64,000 nucleotides of DNA. Source: Candidatus Dietzia intestinipullorum (GTDB taxonomy: Bacteria > Actinomycetota > Actinomycetes > Mycobacteriales > Mycobacteriaceae). Shown here in pieces: positions 25,303-33,478 of this stretch. The first letter of the stretch is position 1, and each line of letters starts with the position of its first letter. The position numbers were made by a program, and so were the translations under genes. The stretch lies in contig DWWP01000014.1 of NCBI GenBank assembly GCA_019119635.1, positions 1 through 64,000 on the forward strand, written 5' to 3'. Under the pieces are notes generated by a model that searched no databases, had not been told where the DNA came from, and saw nothing but the letters and a program-made list of their open reading frames with translations.

Positions 25303-25710
25303 TTAGATGTGTCCGTGGTCGGTGCGCTCCCACCGGGCGGGCGCGGGCGCGGGATCCGACGCCGCGGCCTCGTTGGTGAAGCCGCCGAAGGCGACCCCGA
25401 CGGCCGGGTTGGCCAGCCGCCACGAGTCGTAGCTGCCGTCGAAGCGGACGGTCGAGACGTGATCGACGGTGCCGTCGCCGTCGACGTCCGTGTACACGGT
25501 GAGTCCGCGCTCGTCCTCCCGGGTGACGGCCTCCATGAACCCGTCGCCGTCGAGATCCGCCTCGGGAGAGCCGAGGTCGAGCACCCCGCTGCCCACCGGG
25601 ACGTGCAGGCCCAGCGAGTCGGCGCTGGCGAGCGGCGCGCCGTCGAGGCCGCAGACGTCCGGGCCGGGCCCGTGATCGGCGGGGTCGGAACCGAAGAAGG
25701 CGTCGTTCAT
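25303..25710 (-). CDS. DUF6802-like small protein with Asp-rich repeats
   Basis: A 135-aa protein with no signal peptide. Two segments, DLDGDGFMEAVT and DVDGDGTVDHVST, have the DxDxDG pattern of calcium-binding loops (FG-GAP/EF-like), and the later part GSYDSWRLANPAVG is conserved in such actinobacterial proteins. Its ATG overlaps the stop of the upstream membrane-protein gene by 4 bp, making it the third gene of a coupled operon. Calcium or metal binding is inferred from the loops. Function unknown. Confidence 0.6.
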   Translation of the reverse strand: MNDAFFGSDPADHGPGPDVCGLDGAPLASADSLGLHVPVGSGVLDLGSPEADLDGDGFMEAVTREDERGLTVYTDVDGDGTVDHVSTVRFDGSYDSWRLANPAVGVAFGGFTNEAAASDPAPAPARWERTDHGHI

Positions 25711-27005
25711 GGGGCGGGGCTCCCTGCAGAAGCGGTGGTGGCGGGTGTGAGGTGGCCGGAGGGGGCGGGCGAGCGGACAGACGAGCGGGCGGGCGGGGTG
25801 CTCCCGGCGAGCCGGAGGCGACGGATGCGGCGTTCGAGGTCGGCGACCCGGGGGCCCGGGTCGTGGGCGAAGCCGTCGGTGATCGTTGATTCAGCAGCGA
25901 GAATACGGGAACCGAGCGATTGTTCGACCTCCGCGCGGAGCCCGGCGAGTCGGTCGGTGACCACGGCGATCGAGTGGGTCCGCAGCGCCTGCGTGCGCCG
26001 GACGGTCACGGTGACGCAGCCCAGTGTCAGGCCGCACAGGAGGGCGAGCGGGACGAGGACCGCCGCCATCCCGGGCATCTCGGCGAGGGGGGACAGCAGC
26101 ATGCGCCCGACCCCGATCCCGCCGGCGGCGCCCATCGCCATGACCAGCGCCTCGTCGCCCCGGTTTCGGGGCGGGCTGCCGACCGTGATGCCCCCGGTGG
26201 GTGCGGGGATCCGCGGGGTGGCGGGCGCGGTCGGCCCGAGATGGCGCGTGACGAGCGCGTGCACGCGGCGGTCGGCCCTCGCGATCGCGCCCGCGACCGC
26301 GGCATCCGCGTCATCGGACAGCACCCGCACGACCTCGGCGGTGCGGGAGCGGGACGCGGACCCGATCTCGTCCCGCGCCCGGCCTCCGAGTTCCCGCACC
26401 GACCTGTGCAGGTCCTGGACCACCTCGATGCGCAGGGCCTGGACGTCCTGCCGCAGGGCCTGTGACCGCGAGGTGATCGCCTCGGTACGGCGGGCGAGGA
26501 GCCAGTCGACGGTGGCGGCGTCGCGGTGGTCGGCGTCCGCGACCGTCCGGCCGGGTCGGGCGGCCGGGCCCGGCCCGTCGTGCGGCGCGGGCGTGCTCCT
26601 GCGGGCCGAGGCGAGTTCGGTGACCGCGGCGAGCAGAGCCGCGCCGGAGCCGCTGACGCGCTCGTCCACCACGTGGACCGGCGCCCGCACCCCGGCCTCG
26701 GCGAGGCGGCGGGTGGTGACGTCGACGGTTCCGGTGAGTGCTCCCGGCTCGCAGGTGGCGACCCGTCCGGCGAGGACGACGACCACGGGCACCCGGGAGG
26801 CGACGCCGCGCGCCACCTCGAGGTCGTCGGGACGGATCGGGCAGACGGCGTCGACGACGAGCACCGCGATATCCGGGCGGTCGCCGGGCCCCGCGTCCAC
26901 GATCACGCGGACCGCCGCCCCCGCTTCCGCGGAGAGCGCCGCGGACACGGCGGGTGCGGCCGAGTCCTTGGGACCCAGGACGGCGACGGTCAGCGGGCCC
27001 GTCAC
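25707..27005 (-). CDS. Degenerate GTPase-like membrane protein (Rv0210-type position)
   Basis: A 432-aa protein. Its N-terminal ~140 residues look like a P-loop GTPase fold in which the nucleotide loop has decayed: LTVAVLGPKDSAAPAV stands where GxxxxGKS/T is expected. DIAVLVVDAV and VPVVVVLAGRV follow in the places of the DxxG and N/TKxD strands. A helical, probably coiled-coil region follows (about 150-260). A hydrophobic hairpin (about 300-350, MAAVLVPLALLCGLTLGCV) and a second coiled coil complete it. This order resembles bacterial dynamin-like proteins. It is coupled by 4-bp overlaps to both neighbours. The fold assignment is inference from pattern, not a database match. Confidence 0.5.
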   Translation of the reverse strand: MTGPLTVAVLGPKDSAAPAVSAALSAEAGAAVRVIVDAGPGDRPDIAVLVVDAVCPIRPDDLEVARGVASRVPVVVVLAGRVATCEPGALTGTVDVTTRRLAEAGVRAPVHVVDERVSGSGAALLAAVTELASARRSTPAPHDGPGPAARPGRTVADADHRDAATVDWLLARRTEAITSRSQALRQDVQALRIEVVQDLHRSVRELGGRARDEIGSASRSRTAEVVRVLSDDADAAVAGAIARADRRVHALVTRHLGPTAPATPRIPAPTGGITVGSPPRNRGDEALVMAMGAAGGIGVGRMLLSPLAEMPGMAAVLVPLALLCGLTLGCVTVTVRRTQALRTHSIAVVTDRLAGLRAEVEQSLGSRILAAESTITDGFAHDPGPRVADLERRIRRLRLAGSTPPARSSVRSPAPSGHLTPATTASAGSPAP

Positions 27006-27718
27006 AGCAGGGCCGTCCCGTCCAGCGCGCACAGCGCCGCCTCGGCGAGGTCGCCCCCGCCGCCGCGGGCCGCGACCTGCATCAGGTCGGCCTCGAGCCG
27101 GGCCGCCCGGACCGCGGGCAGTGCGTCGAGGGCCCGGTCCAGGAACCCGATCACCACATCGAGCGAGATGTCGTCGACGCACCTGGCGTCCACCGCGGGC
27201 AGATCGACAGCCCACCGGGGCCGGGGCGCGGGGTTCTCGTCGTCGTCCCCTCCTTTGCCTCCCTCTACTTGTCCCTCTCCGTCGTCGGGGTGGTCGAGCC
27301 CGGTCGCCACGACCAGCAGCGCATGCGCGCGGGGGCGACGGATCCAAGCCTCCTCGTGCCGACACGGGGCGGTGCGCAGGCAGACGATCTCGACGTCGGG
27401 CGGCGCGGCGGCCGGGGCTCCGGGCGCGGCGATCACGTCGAGGTCGTCGACGACCGCCCGCCAGCCGCGGCGTTCCCGCAGCGCCGCGGCGAGAGTGCGG
27501 CGGCCCGACCCCAGCCCTCCGCGGATCCGGAGGTCGACCGGCGCGTCGAACCGGGCGAGGGCGGCCTCGAGGTCCCGCAGCCCGGCCGTGTCGACCCCGC
27601 CGTGGCCCTGCTCCCGCGCGGAGCCGATGATCCGCCGTGTCCGTACGGCGGGGTCGGGGGCCGTGCAGGGCACCGCCGTCCCGGGGGCGGTGTCGGGGGT
27701 CGCGGTGGGCACCCGCAC
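27002..27718 (-). CDS. Small P-loop-like protein heading the pckG-side operon (Rv0209-type position)
   Basis: A 238-aa soluble protein. RIRGGLGSGRRTLAAAL (residues 64-80) contains GGLGSGRRT, close to a Walker A loop with Arg in place of Lys; WRAVVDDLD and HALLVVATGLD follow as possible later nucleotide-site strands. A short acidic Gly/Asp stretch (about 160-175) separates a C-terminal helical part. The start at GTG 27718 is chosen as the most upstream sensible codon after a Pro/Ala-rich leader; a shorter start is possible. It overlaps the next gene by 4 bp (GTGA) and is divergent from trmB. Function unknown. Confidence 0.5.
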   Translation of the reverse strand: MRVPTATPDTAPGTAVPCTAPDPAVRTRRIIGSAREQGHGGVDTAGLRDLEAALARFDAPVDLRIRGGLGSGRRTLAAALRERRGWRAVVDDLDVIAAPGAPAAAPPDVEIVCLRTAPCRHEEAWIRRPRAHALLVVATGLDHPDDGEGQVEGGKGGDDDENPAPRPRWAVDLPAVDARCVDDISLDVVIGFLDRALDALPAVRAARLEADLMQVAARGGGGDLAEAALCALDGTALL

Positions 27719-27823
27719 ATAGTCACCCGGCCGGGGCCCCGCGGCAAGGCCTTCCTCTCCCGGGACCCTCCCTGGTGCGGGTCGGATTCGGACACGGGCG
27801 GCGGGCTGCGGGATGATGGCCGG

Positions 27824-28585
27824 GTGAACCAGAGTGAGGACCCCACCCCGGCCACGGCCGACGACGACGCACGGCTGTTCCCGCGCGTCACCGCGTACCG
27901 CTTCCGGCGCGGCACCATGCGGCCCGGTCAGCAGCGCAACTGGGACGAACACTGGCCCACCTACGGGCGGAACGTGGCCGACGAGCTGGTGGACCGTGAG
28001 GAGTGGTTCGGGCGCGACGCCCCGCTCATCCTGGAGATCGGTTCCGGCACCGGGACATCCACCGCGGCGATGGCGGCCGCGGAACCGGACGTCGACGTGA
28101 TCGCGGTCGAGGTCTACCAGCCCGGCCTCGCCCAGCTGCTCGGGATGATCCTCCGCGAGGAGCTCCACAACGTCCGCATGATCCGCGGCGACGGCGTGGA
28201 CGTCCTGACCAACATGATCGCCCCCGCGAGTCTGACGGGCGTCCGTGTGTTCTTCCCGGACCCCTGGCCCAAGGCGCGCCACCACAAGCGCCGACTCCTG
28301 CAGTCGGGGACGTTCGACCTCATCGCGTCGCGCCTGCGTCCAGGGGGCGTGTTGCACGTGGCCACCGACCACGCCGACTACGCCGAGTGGATCGGCGCCA
28401 CCGGTGACGCGGAGCCCGCGCTCGAGCGCATCGATGCGCAATCGGACGCGGGGCACGTACCGTTCACTCTGGAACGGCCCGTGACCAAGTTCGAGGGCAA
28501 GGGACTCCGCGAGGACCGGGAGATCGCCGAGTTCCTCTGGCGTCGGGGAGCCGCCCCGGGCCAGGACACACAGAGGCGGTACTGA
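27824..28585 (+). CDS. trmB: tRNA (guanine-N7-)-methyltransferase
   Basis: A 253-aa TrmB, which methylates G46 of tRNA to m7G using SAM. SAM motif I is LILEIGSGTGTST, and the family hallmark FFPDPWPKARHHKRR is present in full, followed by HVATDHADYAEW. The GTG at 27824 gives a normal length. The stop overlaps the next ATG by one base. The order trmB, NYN gene, mmpL3 is the same as Rv0208c-Rv0207c-Rv0206c. Confidence 0.93.
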   Translation: MNQSEDPTPATADDDARLFPRVTAYRFRRGTMRPGQQRNWDEHWPTYGRNVADELVDREEWFGRDAPLILEIGSGTGTSTAAMAAAEPDVDVIAVEVYQPGLAQLLGMILREELHNVRMIRGDGVDVLTNMIAPASLTGVRVFFPDPWPKARHHKRRLLQSGTFDLIASRLRPGGVLHVATDHADYAEWIGATGDAEPALERIDAQSDAGHVPFTLERPVTKFEGKGLREDREIAEFLWRRGAAPGQDTQRRY

Positions 28586-29259
28586 TGACCCCACCGGACG
28601 GACAGCACACCCCAGCGACGTCGGACGTCCGGGCGACCGACGGCCCGGGCCTGGTCCTGCTGGTGTGGGACGCCCCCAACCTCGACATGGGGCTGGGCTC
28701 GATCCTCGGTGGCCGGCCCACCGCCGCCTACCGCCCGCGGTTCGACGCGCTCGGCCGCTGGCTGCTCGGCTACACCGCCGACCTGTCGGTCCGGGCCGAG
28801 GAGACGTTGGAGGCCGAGGCCACGGTCTTCACCAACATCGTCAACGGCACCTCCGACAACGTCCGCCCGTGGGTCGAGGCCCTGCGCAACGTGGGCTTCG
28901 CCGTCTTCGCCAAGCCCAAGTCCACCGAGGACTCCGACGTCGACGACGACATGCTCGAGCACATCGGGCACCGTGCGGACTCCGGCCGCCTCGCCGGGGT
29001 GGTGGTGGCCTCCGCCGACGGGCAGGCCTTCCGGGAGCCGCTCGAGGAGCTGGCCGAGGACATCCCCGTCACGGTGATCGGCTTCCGCGAACACGCCACG
29101 TGGGCGGTCCAGCACGACACGCTGGAGTTCATCGACCTGGAGGAGATCCCCGGGGTCTTCCGGGAGCCCCTGCCCCGTGTCAGCCTCGAGAACCTGCCCG
29201 ACGAGGGCGCATGGCTGCAGCCGCTCCGGCCGCTCGCCGCCCTGCTCAACTCGCGCTAG
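28585..29259 (+). CDS. NYN/PIN-like domain protein upstream of mmpL3 (Rv0207c-like)
   Basis: A 224-aa cytosolic protein of the NYN superfamily, whose fold is PIN-like and usually RNA-cleaving. LVWDAPNLDMGLG supplies the first acids; DVDDDMLEHIGHRAD and VVVASADGQAFREPLEELA match the later acidic positions. It is a one-base overlap (TGATG) with trmB and 12 bp from mmpL3, so the three are one transcript. Ribonuclease activity is suggested by the family and by its tie to trmB, but it has not been shown for this clade to my knowledge. Confidence 0.75.
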   Translation: MTPPDGQHTPATSDVRATDGPGLVLLVWDAPNLDMGLGSILGGRPTAAYRPRFDALGRWLLGYTADLSVRAEETLEAEATVFTNIVNGTSDNVRPWVEALRNVGFAVFAKPKSTEDSDVDDDMLEHIGHRADSGRLAGVVVASADGQAFREPLEELAEDIPVTVIGFREHATWAVQHDTLEFIDLEEIPGVFREPLPRVSLENLPDEGAWLQPLRPLAALLNSR

Positions 29260-29271
29260 GAGCATCTTCAC

Positions 29272-31797
29272 GTGTTCAACTCACTCGGGCGGTTCGTCGC
29301 CCACCGCCGCGTCATCGTCCTGGTCTTCATGGTGCTGGTCATGGCCGCGCTCAGCATCGCCGGCAGCATGTTCGGCAAGCCGTTCGGTCAGGGCGGCTTC
29401 GAGGACCCGGACAGCGGGTGGGCGACCGCCGAGCAACTCGAGCAGGAGGCGTACGGGCGGGACGCGCTCGGCGACGTCGTCGTCTCCTACCACGCCCCGG
29501 ACGGCACCGCGGTGGACGATCCGGCTTTCCTCGACCCCATCCGGGAATCGCTGGACACAATCCTCGCCGAGCACCCGGAGCAGGTCACGGGCGTGACGAG
29601 CTTCGCCCACAGCCAGTCCCCGGCCCTGGTCAACGTCGACGAGGGGCTGGCGGTGGCCTCCATCCAGATCGCCGGCGAGGAGGAGGAGATCCTCGAGAAC
29701 TTCCGGGTGATCGAGGACCAGATCGCCGTCGACGGCGTCGAGACCGACATCGCCGGACTGCAGCCGGTGGCCGGGGCGCTGCAGGACGGCATGGACGCCG
29801 ACCTCGTGCGCGCCGAACTCATCGCGCTGCCCCTGGTGTTCCTGCTGCTCATCGTGGTGTTCGGCGGTGTGGTGGCGGCCTTCCTGCCCGTGGCGGTGGG
29901 CGTCCTGACGATCCTCGGCTCCCTGGGGGCGCTGCACCTGCTGTCCCTGCTCACGCCGGTCAACTCGTTCTCCCAGAACGTCGTGACGCTGATCGGTCTG
30001 GGCCTGGCGATCGACTACGGGCTGTTCGTGGTGAGTCGGTTCCGGGAGGAGATGGCCGAGGGTTATTCACCCGAGGCCGCGGTACGAAGATCGGTGGCCA
30101 CCGCCGGTCGGACGGTCGTGTTCTCGGCCGTCATGGTGGGCGTCACCCTGTCCGGCCTGCTGATCTTCCCGCAGGCCTTCTTGAAGTCGGTGGCCTACGG
30201 TGCGATCGCCGCGGTGGCCCTCGCGGCCGTGTTGTCGGTGACGCTGCTGCCGGCGGTCCTCATGATGCTGGGGCGCCGCGTCGACATGCTTGGCGTCGCC
30301 CGCTTCCAGCGTCACCGCACCCGCGAGCAGGTCGAGAACGGGCTGTTCGGGCGGATCGCCGACTTCTCCATGCGGCACCCCGTGGCGGTGACGGTGCCGA
30401 TTATCGTGGTCCTGGTCGCCCTCATCATCCCGTTCTCCGGGGTCAAGTTCGGCGGCATCAACGAGACCTACCTCCCGCCCGACAACACCACGAGGGTGGC
30501 GCAGGAGGAGTACGACGAGAACTTCCCCGGAACGCGGACCGACCCGGTCAAGCTCGTGGTGACCGGATCCGACGGCCAGTCCCTGTCGCAGATCCGCTCC
30601 GCGGCCAACGAGGCCCCCGGACTCACCGGCCCGTTCGAGTTCGCCCGCTCCGGCGAGCAGGACGCGCAGGGCCGCGAGGTGGTGGTGCTCCAGGCCGGCG
30701 TCGAGGACCGCAACGAGGCCACCGAGACCGTCGAGTACCTCCAGAGTTTCCCGATCCCGGCCGACACCGAGGTGCACGTGGGTGGCAACCCGGCCATGGA
30801 GAAGGACTCGGTCGACGCACTGATCGACGGCCTGCCGTGGTTCGTCCTGTACGTGCTGCTCGCCACGACGATCCTCATGTTCCTGGCCTTCGGCTCGCTG
30901 GTGCTGCCGCTCAAGGCGGCGATCATGAACCTGCTCGGTCTGGGCGCCACGCTGGGGATCCTCACGTGGATCTTCGTAGACGGTCACGGCGCCGGTCTCC
31001 TCGGCTTCACCCCGGGGCCGTTGACCTCGCCGGTCGTCGTGTTGCTGATGGCGATCATCTACGGGCTGTCCACCGACTACGAGGTGTTCCTGGTCTCGCG
31101 GATGGTCGAGGCCCGGGCCCGGGGTGTGAGGACCGCCGAGGCGATCCGCAGCGGCGTGGCCAACACGGGACGCATCATCACGTCGGCCGCCCTCATCCTC
31201 ATCGTGGTGACGGGTGCGTTCGCGTTCTCCGAGATCGTGATGATGAAGTACATCGCGTTCGGCATGATCGCGGCACTGATCATCGACGCCACGGTGATCC
31301 GCATGCTGCTCGTGCCCGCCGTCATGCAGATGCTGGGCACCGACTGCTGGTGGGCGCCGCAGTGGATGAAGCGGATCCAGGAACGACTCGGCCTCGGCGA
31401 GGCCGAGCTCGACGACGAGCCCGAGAGCAAGGTCGACGCGCCGGCCGCCGCGGCCCCCGCGATGGCGGGGGCGACCGCGGCCGGTGCGACAGCGGTGGGA
31501 GCGGGGGCCGCGACGACGGCCGACCGGCCGCACCACGACGACCAGCCGCACCACGACGACCAGTCGTTCCACGACGAGCCCGACGAACAGCGGTTCTCCG
31601 GCGGGGAGCACGAGCCGTTCTCCGACGACGAGCCCGGCCAGGACGCGTCGGATCGGGACGAGCCGCCGCACACCGGCCTGACGGACTCCCCGATGGCCGG
31701 GCCCTCCGGCGGGCGGGTCGCGGCGTCGGATCTGATCGCCCGACTGCTCGCGGAACGGCAGCAGGACCGACCGGAGGAGCAGGAACCCGGGGAGTGA
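29272..31797 (+). CDS. mmpL3: Trehalose monomycolate transporter MmpL3
   Basis: An 841-aa RND-family exporter that moves trehalose monomycolate across the inner membrane using the proton gradient. It has the usual twelve spans with two periplasmic loops. Both proton-relay Asp-Tyr pairs are present: D248-Y249 in GLAIDYGLFVVSR and D602-Y603 in GLSTDYEVFLVSR. The GTG start lies 12 bp after the NYN gene with AGGAG upstream. The cytosolic C-terminal tail (after ~700) is acidic and has a His/Asp repeat. The surrounding genes (trmB, Rv0207c, Rv0204c types) give the same context as Rv0206c. Confidence 0.94.
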   Translation: MFNSLGRFVAHRRVIVLVFMVLVMAALSIAGSMFGKPFGQGGFEDPDSGWATAEQLEQEAYGRDALGDVVVSYHAPDGTAVDDPAFLDPIRESLDTILAEHPEQVTGVTSFAHSQSPALVNVDEGLAVASIQIAGEEEEILENFRVIEDQIAVDGVETDIAGLQPVAGALQDGMDADLVRAELIALPLVFLLLIVVFGGVVAAFLPVAVGVLTILGSLGALHLLSLLTPVNSFSQNVVTLIGLGLAIDYGLFVVSRFREEMAEGYSPEAAVRRSVATAGRTVVFSAVMVGVTLSGLLIFPQAFLKSVAYGAIAAVALAAVLSVTLLPAVLMMLGRRVDMLGVARFQRHRTREQVENGLFGRIADFSMRHPVAVTVPIIVVLVALIIPFSGVKFGGINETYLPPDNTTRVAQEEYDENFPGTRTDPVKLVVTGSDGQSLSQIRSAANEAPGLTGPFEFARSGEQDAQGREVVVLQAGVEDRNEATETVEYLQSFPIPADTEVHVGGNPAMEKDSVDALIDGLPWFVLYVLLATTILMFLAFGSLVLPLKAAIMNLLGLGATLGILTWIFVDGHGAGLLGFTPGPLTSPVVVLLMAIIYGLSTDYEVFLVSRMVEARARGVRTAEAIRSGVANTGRIITSAALILIVVTGAFAFSEIVMMKYIAFGMIAALIIDATVIRMLLVPAVMQMLGTDCWWAPQWMKRIQERLGLGEAELDDEPESKVDAPAAAAPAMAGATAAGATAVGAGAATTADRPHHDDQPHHDDQSFHDEPDEQRFSGGEHEPFSDDEPGQDASDRDEPPHTGLTDSPMAGPSGGRVAASDLIARLLAERQQDRPEEQEPGE
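31528..31563 (+). repeat. Two 18-bp tandem repeats in the mmpL3 tail
   Basis: Two exact copies of ccgcaccacgacgaccag encode PHHDDQ twice; a diverged third copy follows (SFHDEP). The repeat lies in the disordered cytosolic tail and makes it rich in His and Asp. Confidence 0.8.
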
Positions 31798-31861
31798 CAT
31801 CCCGCGCGGCCCGCCGGAGTGGTGGTGAAGGTCGCGGTGAGGGACTGGTTATGGTGTCCGC

Positions 31862-33103
31862 GTGATGGGTATCGATGGCACCACGGCGCGGCGACGCGTC
31901 GCCGCGGTGCTGCGGAACCCGTGGTTCAAGGCCATCGCGACACTCACCGTGCTGGTGCTCATCCTGTACTGGCTCCGCGGTCAGATGCCCTTCTTCGCCG
32001 AGGGGTTCTCCGAGGTGGCCAGCCCCAACTGGTGGTGGATCGCGGCCTCGGTGGTGTTCTCCTACCTGTCGATGTCGAGCTACGGCTCGGTGCAGAAGAT
32101 CCTGCTGGGATCGGCCGGGGTCCGGGTGGGGCACTGGCAGAGCACCGGCCTGGTCTTTGCCGCCAACGCGTTCTCGACCTGCATCCCCGGCGGGCAGGTC
32201 TTCGGCACCACCCTGACCTACCGCAAGACCCGACAGTGGGGAGCCACCCGCGTGGTGGCGTCGTGGCAGCTGGTCATCTCCGGCGTCCTGGCCACGGTGG
32301 GCATCGTCCTGCTGGCGCTGCTGGGCTTCTTCCTGGTGGGCACGGTGTCCAACCCGTTCCTGCTGGGGCTCTCGGCCATCGGGCTGGTGGCCATCATCGT
32401 GGTGGTGCAGTGGGCCGCGCGGCACCCGGACAAGGTCGAGGGCGCCCTGCTCTCCGTCCTGTCCTGGATCAACGCGCGTCGTCGCAAGCCGGCCGACACC
32501 GGCGCGGAGGGCGTGCGCAAGGTGGTCGAGCAGGCCGAGGCCGTCGACATGTCCAAGACGCAGCTGTCCAAGGCGTTCGCGTTCTCCCTGCTCAACTGGG
32601 TGGCGGACATCGGGTGCCTGTGGGCGGCCGCCAACGCGGTCGGCGCCGAGCACAGCATCGGCGGTCTGTGCATCGCCTACGTGACCGGCAAGATCGTGGC
32701 CACCGCGCCGATCACCCCGGGCGGCCTCGGCACGGTCGAGGTCGCGCTGATCACCGCGCTCACCGCCGGTGGGCTGGGCGCGCACCAGGCGTTCGCCACG
32801 GTCTTCGTGTACCGGATCGTCAGCTTCATCCTGGTCGCCCTCGCGGGCTGGGTGATCTTCTTCCTCTACTACCGTGGAGCAGTCGACGTGGACCCGGACG
32901 CCGGCCAGGAGCGCGACGACAGCACGAAGGGGCACACCTCGTCGTCGTCGGGTGACGAGCCCGCCCTGGAATCGTCCGCCCGCTACTCGGGCTCCGAGAT
33001 GTGGCCCCTCACGGGGAACCAGTGGCGCCCCACCACATCGCAGGTCTCGGGCCCGCTCCCACTGCGGCGGGACGGTGCCGTGGACGACGAGAAGGGCAGG
33101 TGA
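31862..33103 (+). CDS. YbhN/UPF0104 (lysylphosphatidylglycerol synthase TM-like) membrane protein, Rv0204c-like
   Basis: A 413-aa polytopic protein of the flippase-like UPF0104 group. It has the family segment TPGGLGTVEVALITAL in a late helix and ANAFSTCIPGGQVFG in an early one. There is no C-terminal aminoacyl transfer domain, so it is only the membrane part. Members are thought to move or expose lipids. It follows mmpL3 by 64 bp, as in M. tuberculosis, so a role in mycolate or phospholipid traffic is reasonable but inferred. The start is GTG 31862 or the ATG directly after it. The last ~65 residues are hydrophilic. Confidence 0.8.
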   Translation: MMGIDGTTARRRVAAVLRNPWFKAIATLTVLVLILYWLRGQMPFFAEGFSEVASPNWWWIAASVVFSYLSMSSYGSVQKILLGSAGVRVGHWQSTGLVFAANAFSTCIPGGQVFGTTLTYRKTRQWGATRVVASWQLVISGVLATVGIVLLALLGFFLVGTVSNPFLLGLSAIGLVAIIVVVQWAARHPDKVEGALLSVLSWINARRRKPADTGAEGVRKVVEQAEAVDMSKTQLSKAFAFSLLNWVADIGCLWAAANAVGAEHSIGGLCIAYVTGKIVATAPITPGGLGTVEVALITALTAGGLGAHQAFATVFVYRIVSFILVALAGWVIFFLYYRGAVDVDPDAGQERDDSTKGHTSSSSGDEPALESSARYSGSEMWPLTGNQWRPTTSQVSGPLPLRRDGAVDDEKGR

Positions 33104-33109
33104 GCGCGG

Positions 33110-33478
33110 GTGGCCCCGCTGCTGGTTTTTCTGATCGACGCCGTGCTGGTGGTGGTGTTCGCGACCTTCGGCCGAGGGGCGCATTCCGAGGGGCTCGGCG
33201 CGGCCCAGGTGTGGGGGACCGCATGGCCGTTCCTCGTGGGGCTGGTGGCGGGCTGGGTGCTCGTGCTGGCCACCCGGCGGGCGCTCACTTCGGTGCGCAC
33301 CGGCGTCGTGCTGTGGGTGGTCACTCTTGTCGTCGGCATGGTGATCCGCGGCCTCGGTGACGGGCGGATCCCGCACTGGAGCTTCATGATCGTGGCGGGG
33401 ATCGCCACGGGCGTGTTCCTCATCGGCTGGCGGGCGATCCGGGCGGCGATCGTCCGGCGTCGCTCGTCTACCGCCTGA
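33110..33478 (+). CDS. DUF3054 family membrane protein
   Basis: A 122-aa protein with four predicted helices and the DUF3054 pattern: an N-terminal LIDAVLVVVFATFGRGAHSEG, the middle block WPFLVGLVAGWVL, and a last helix ending in RRRSSTA. It begins 7 bp after the UPF0104 gene, so the two are probably co-transcribed. Its end overlaps the convergent muramidase by 11 bp. Function unknown. Confidence 0.8.
   Translation: MAPLLVFLIDAVLVVVFATFGRGAHSEGLGAAQVWGTAWPFLVGLVAGWVLVLATRRALTSVRTGVVLWVVTLVVGMVIRGLGDGRIPHWSFMIVAGIATGVFLIGWRAIRAAIVRRRSSTA

Noticed and set aside
25102-27630. 842-codon plus frame over the putative dynamin-like operon
   Set aside because: Antisense to three genes joined by 4-bp overlaps; composition is low-complexity Arg/Pro/Ser.
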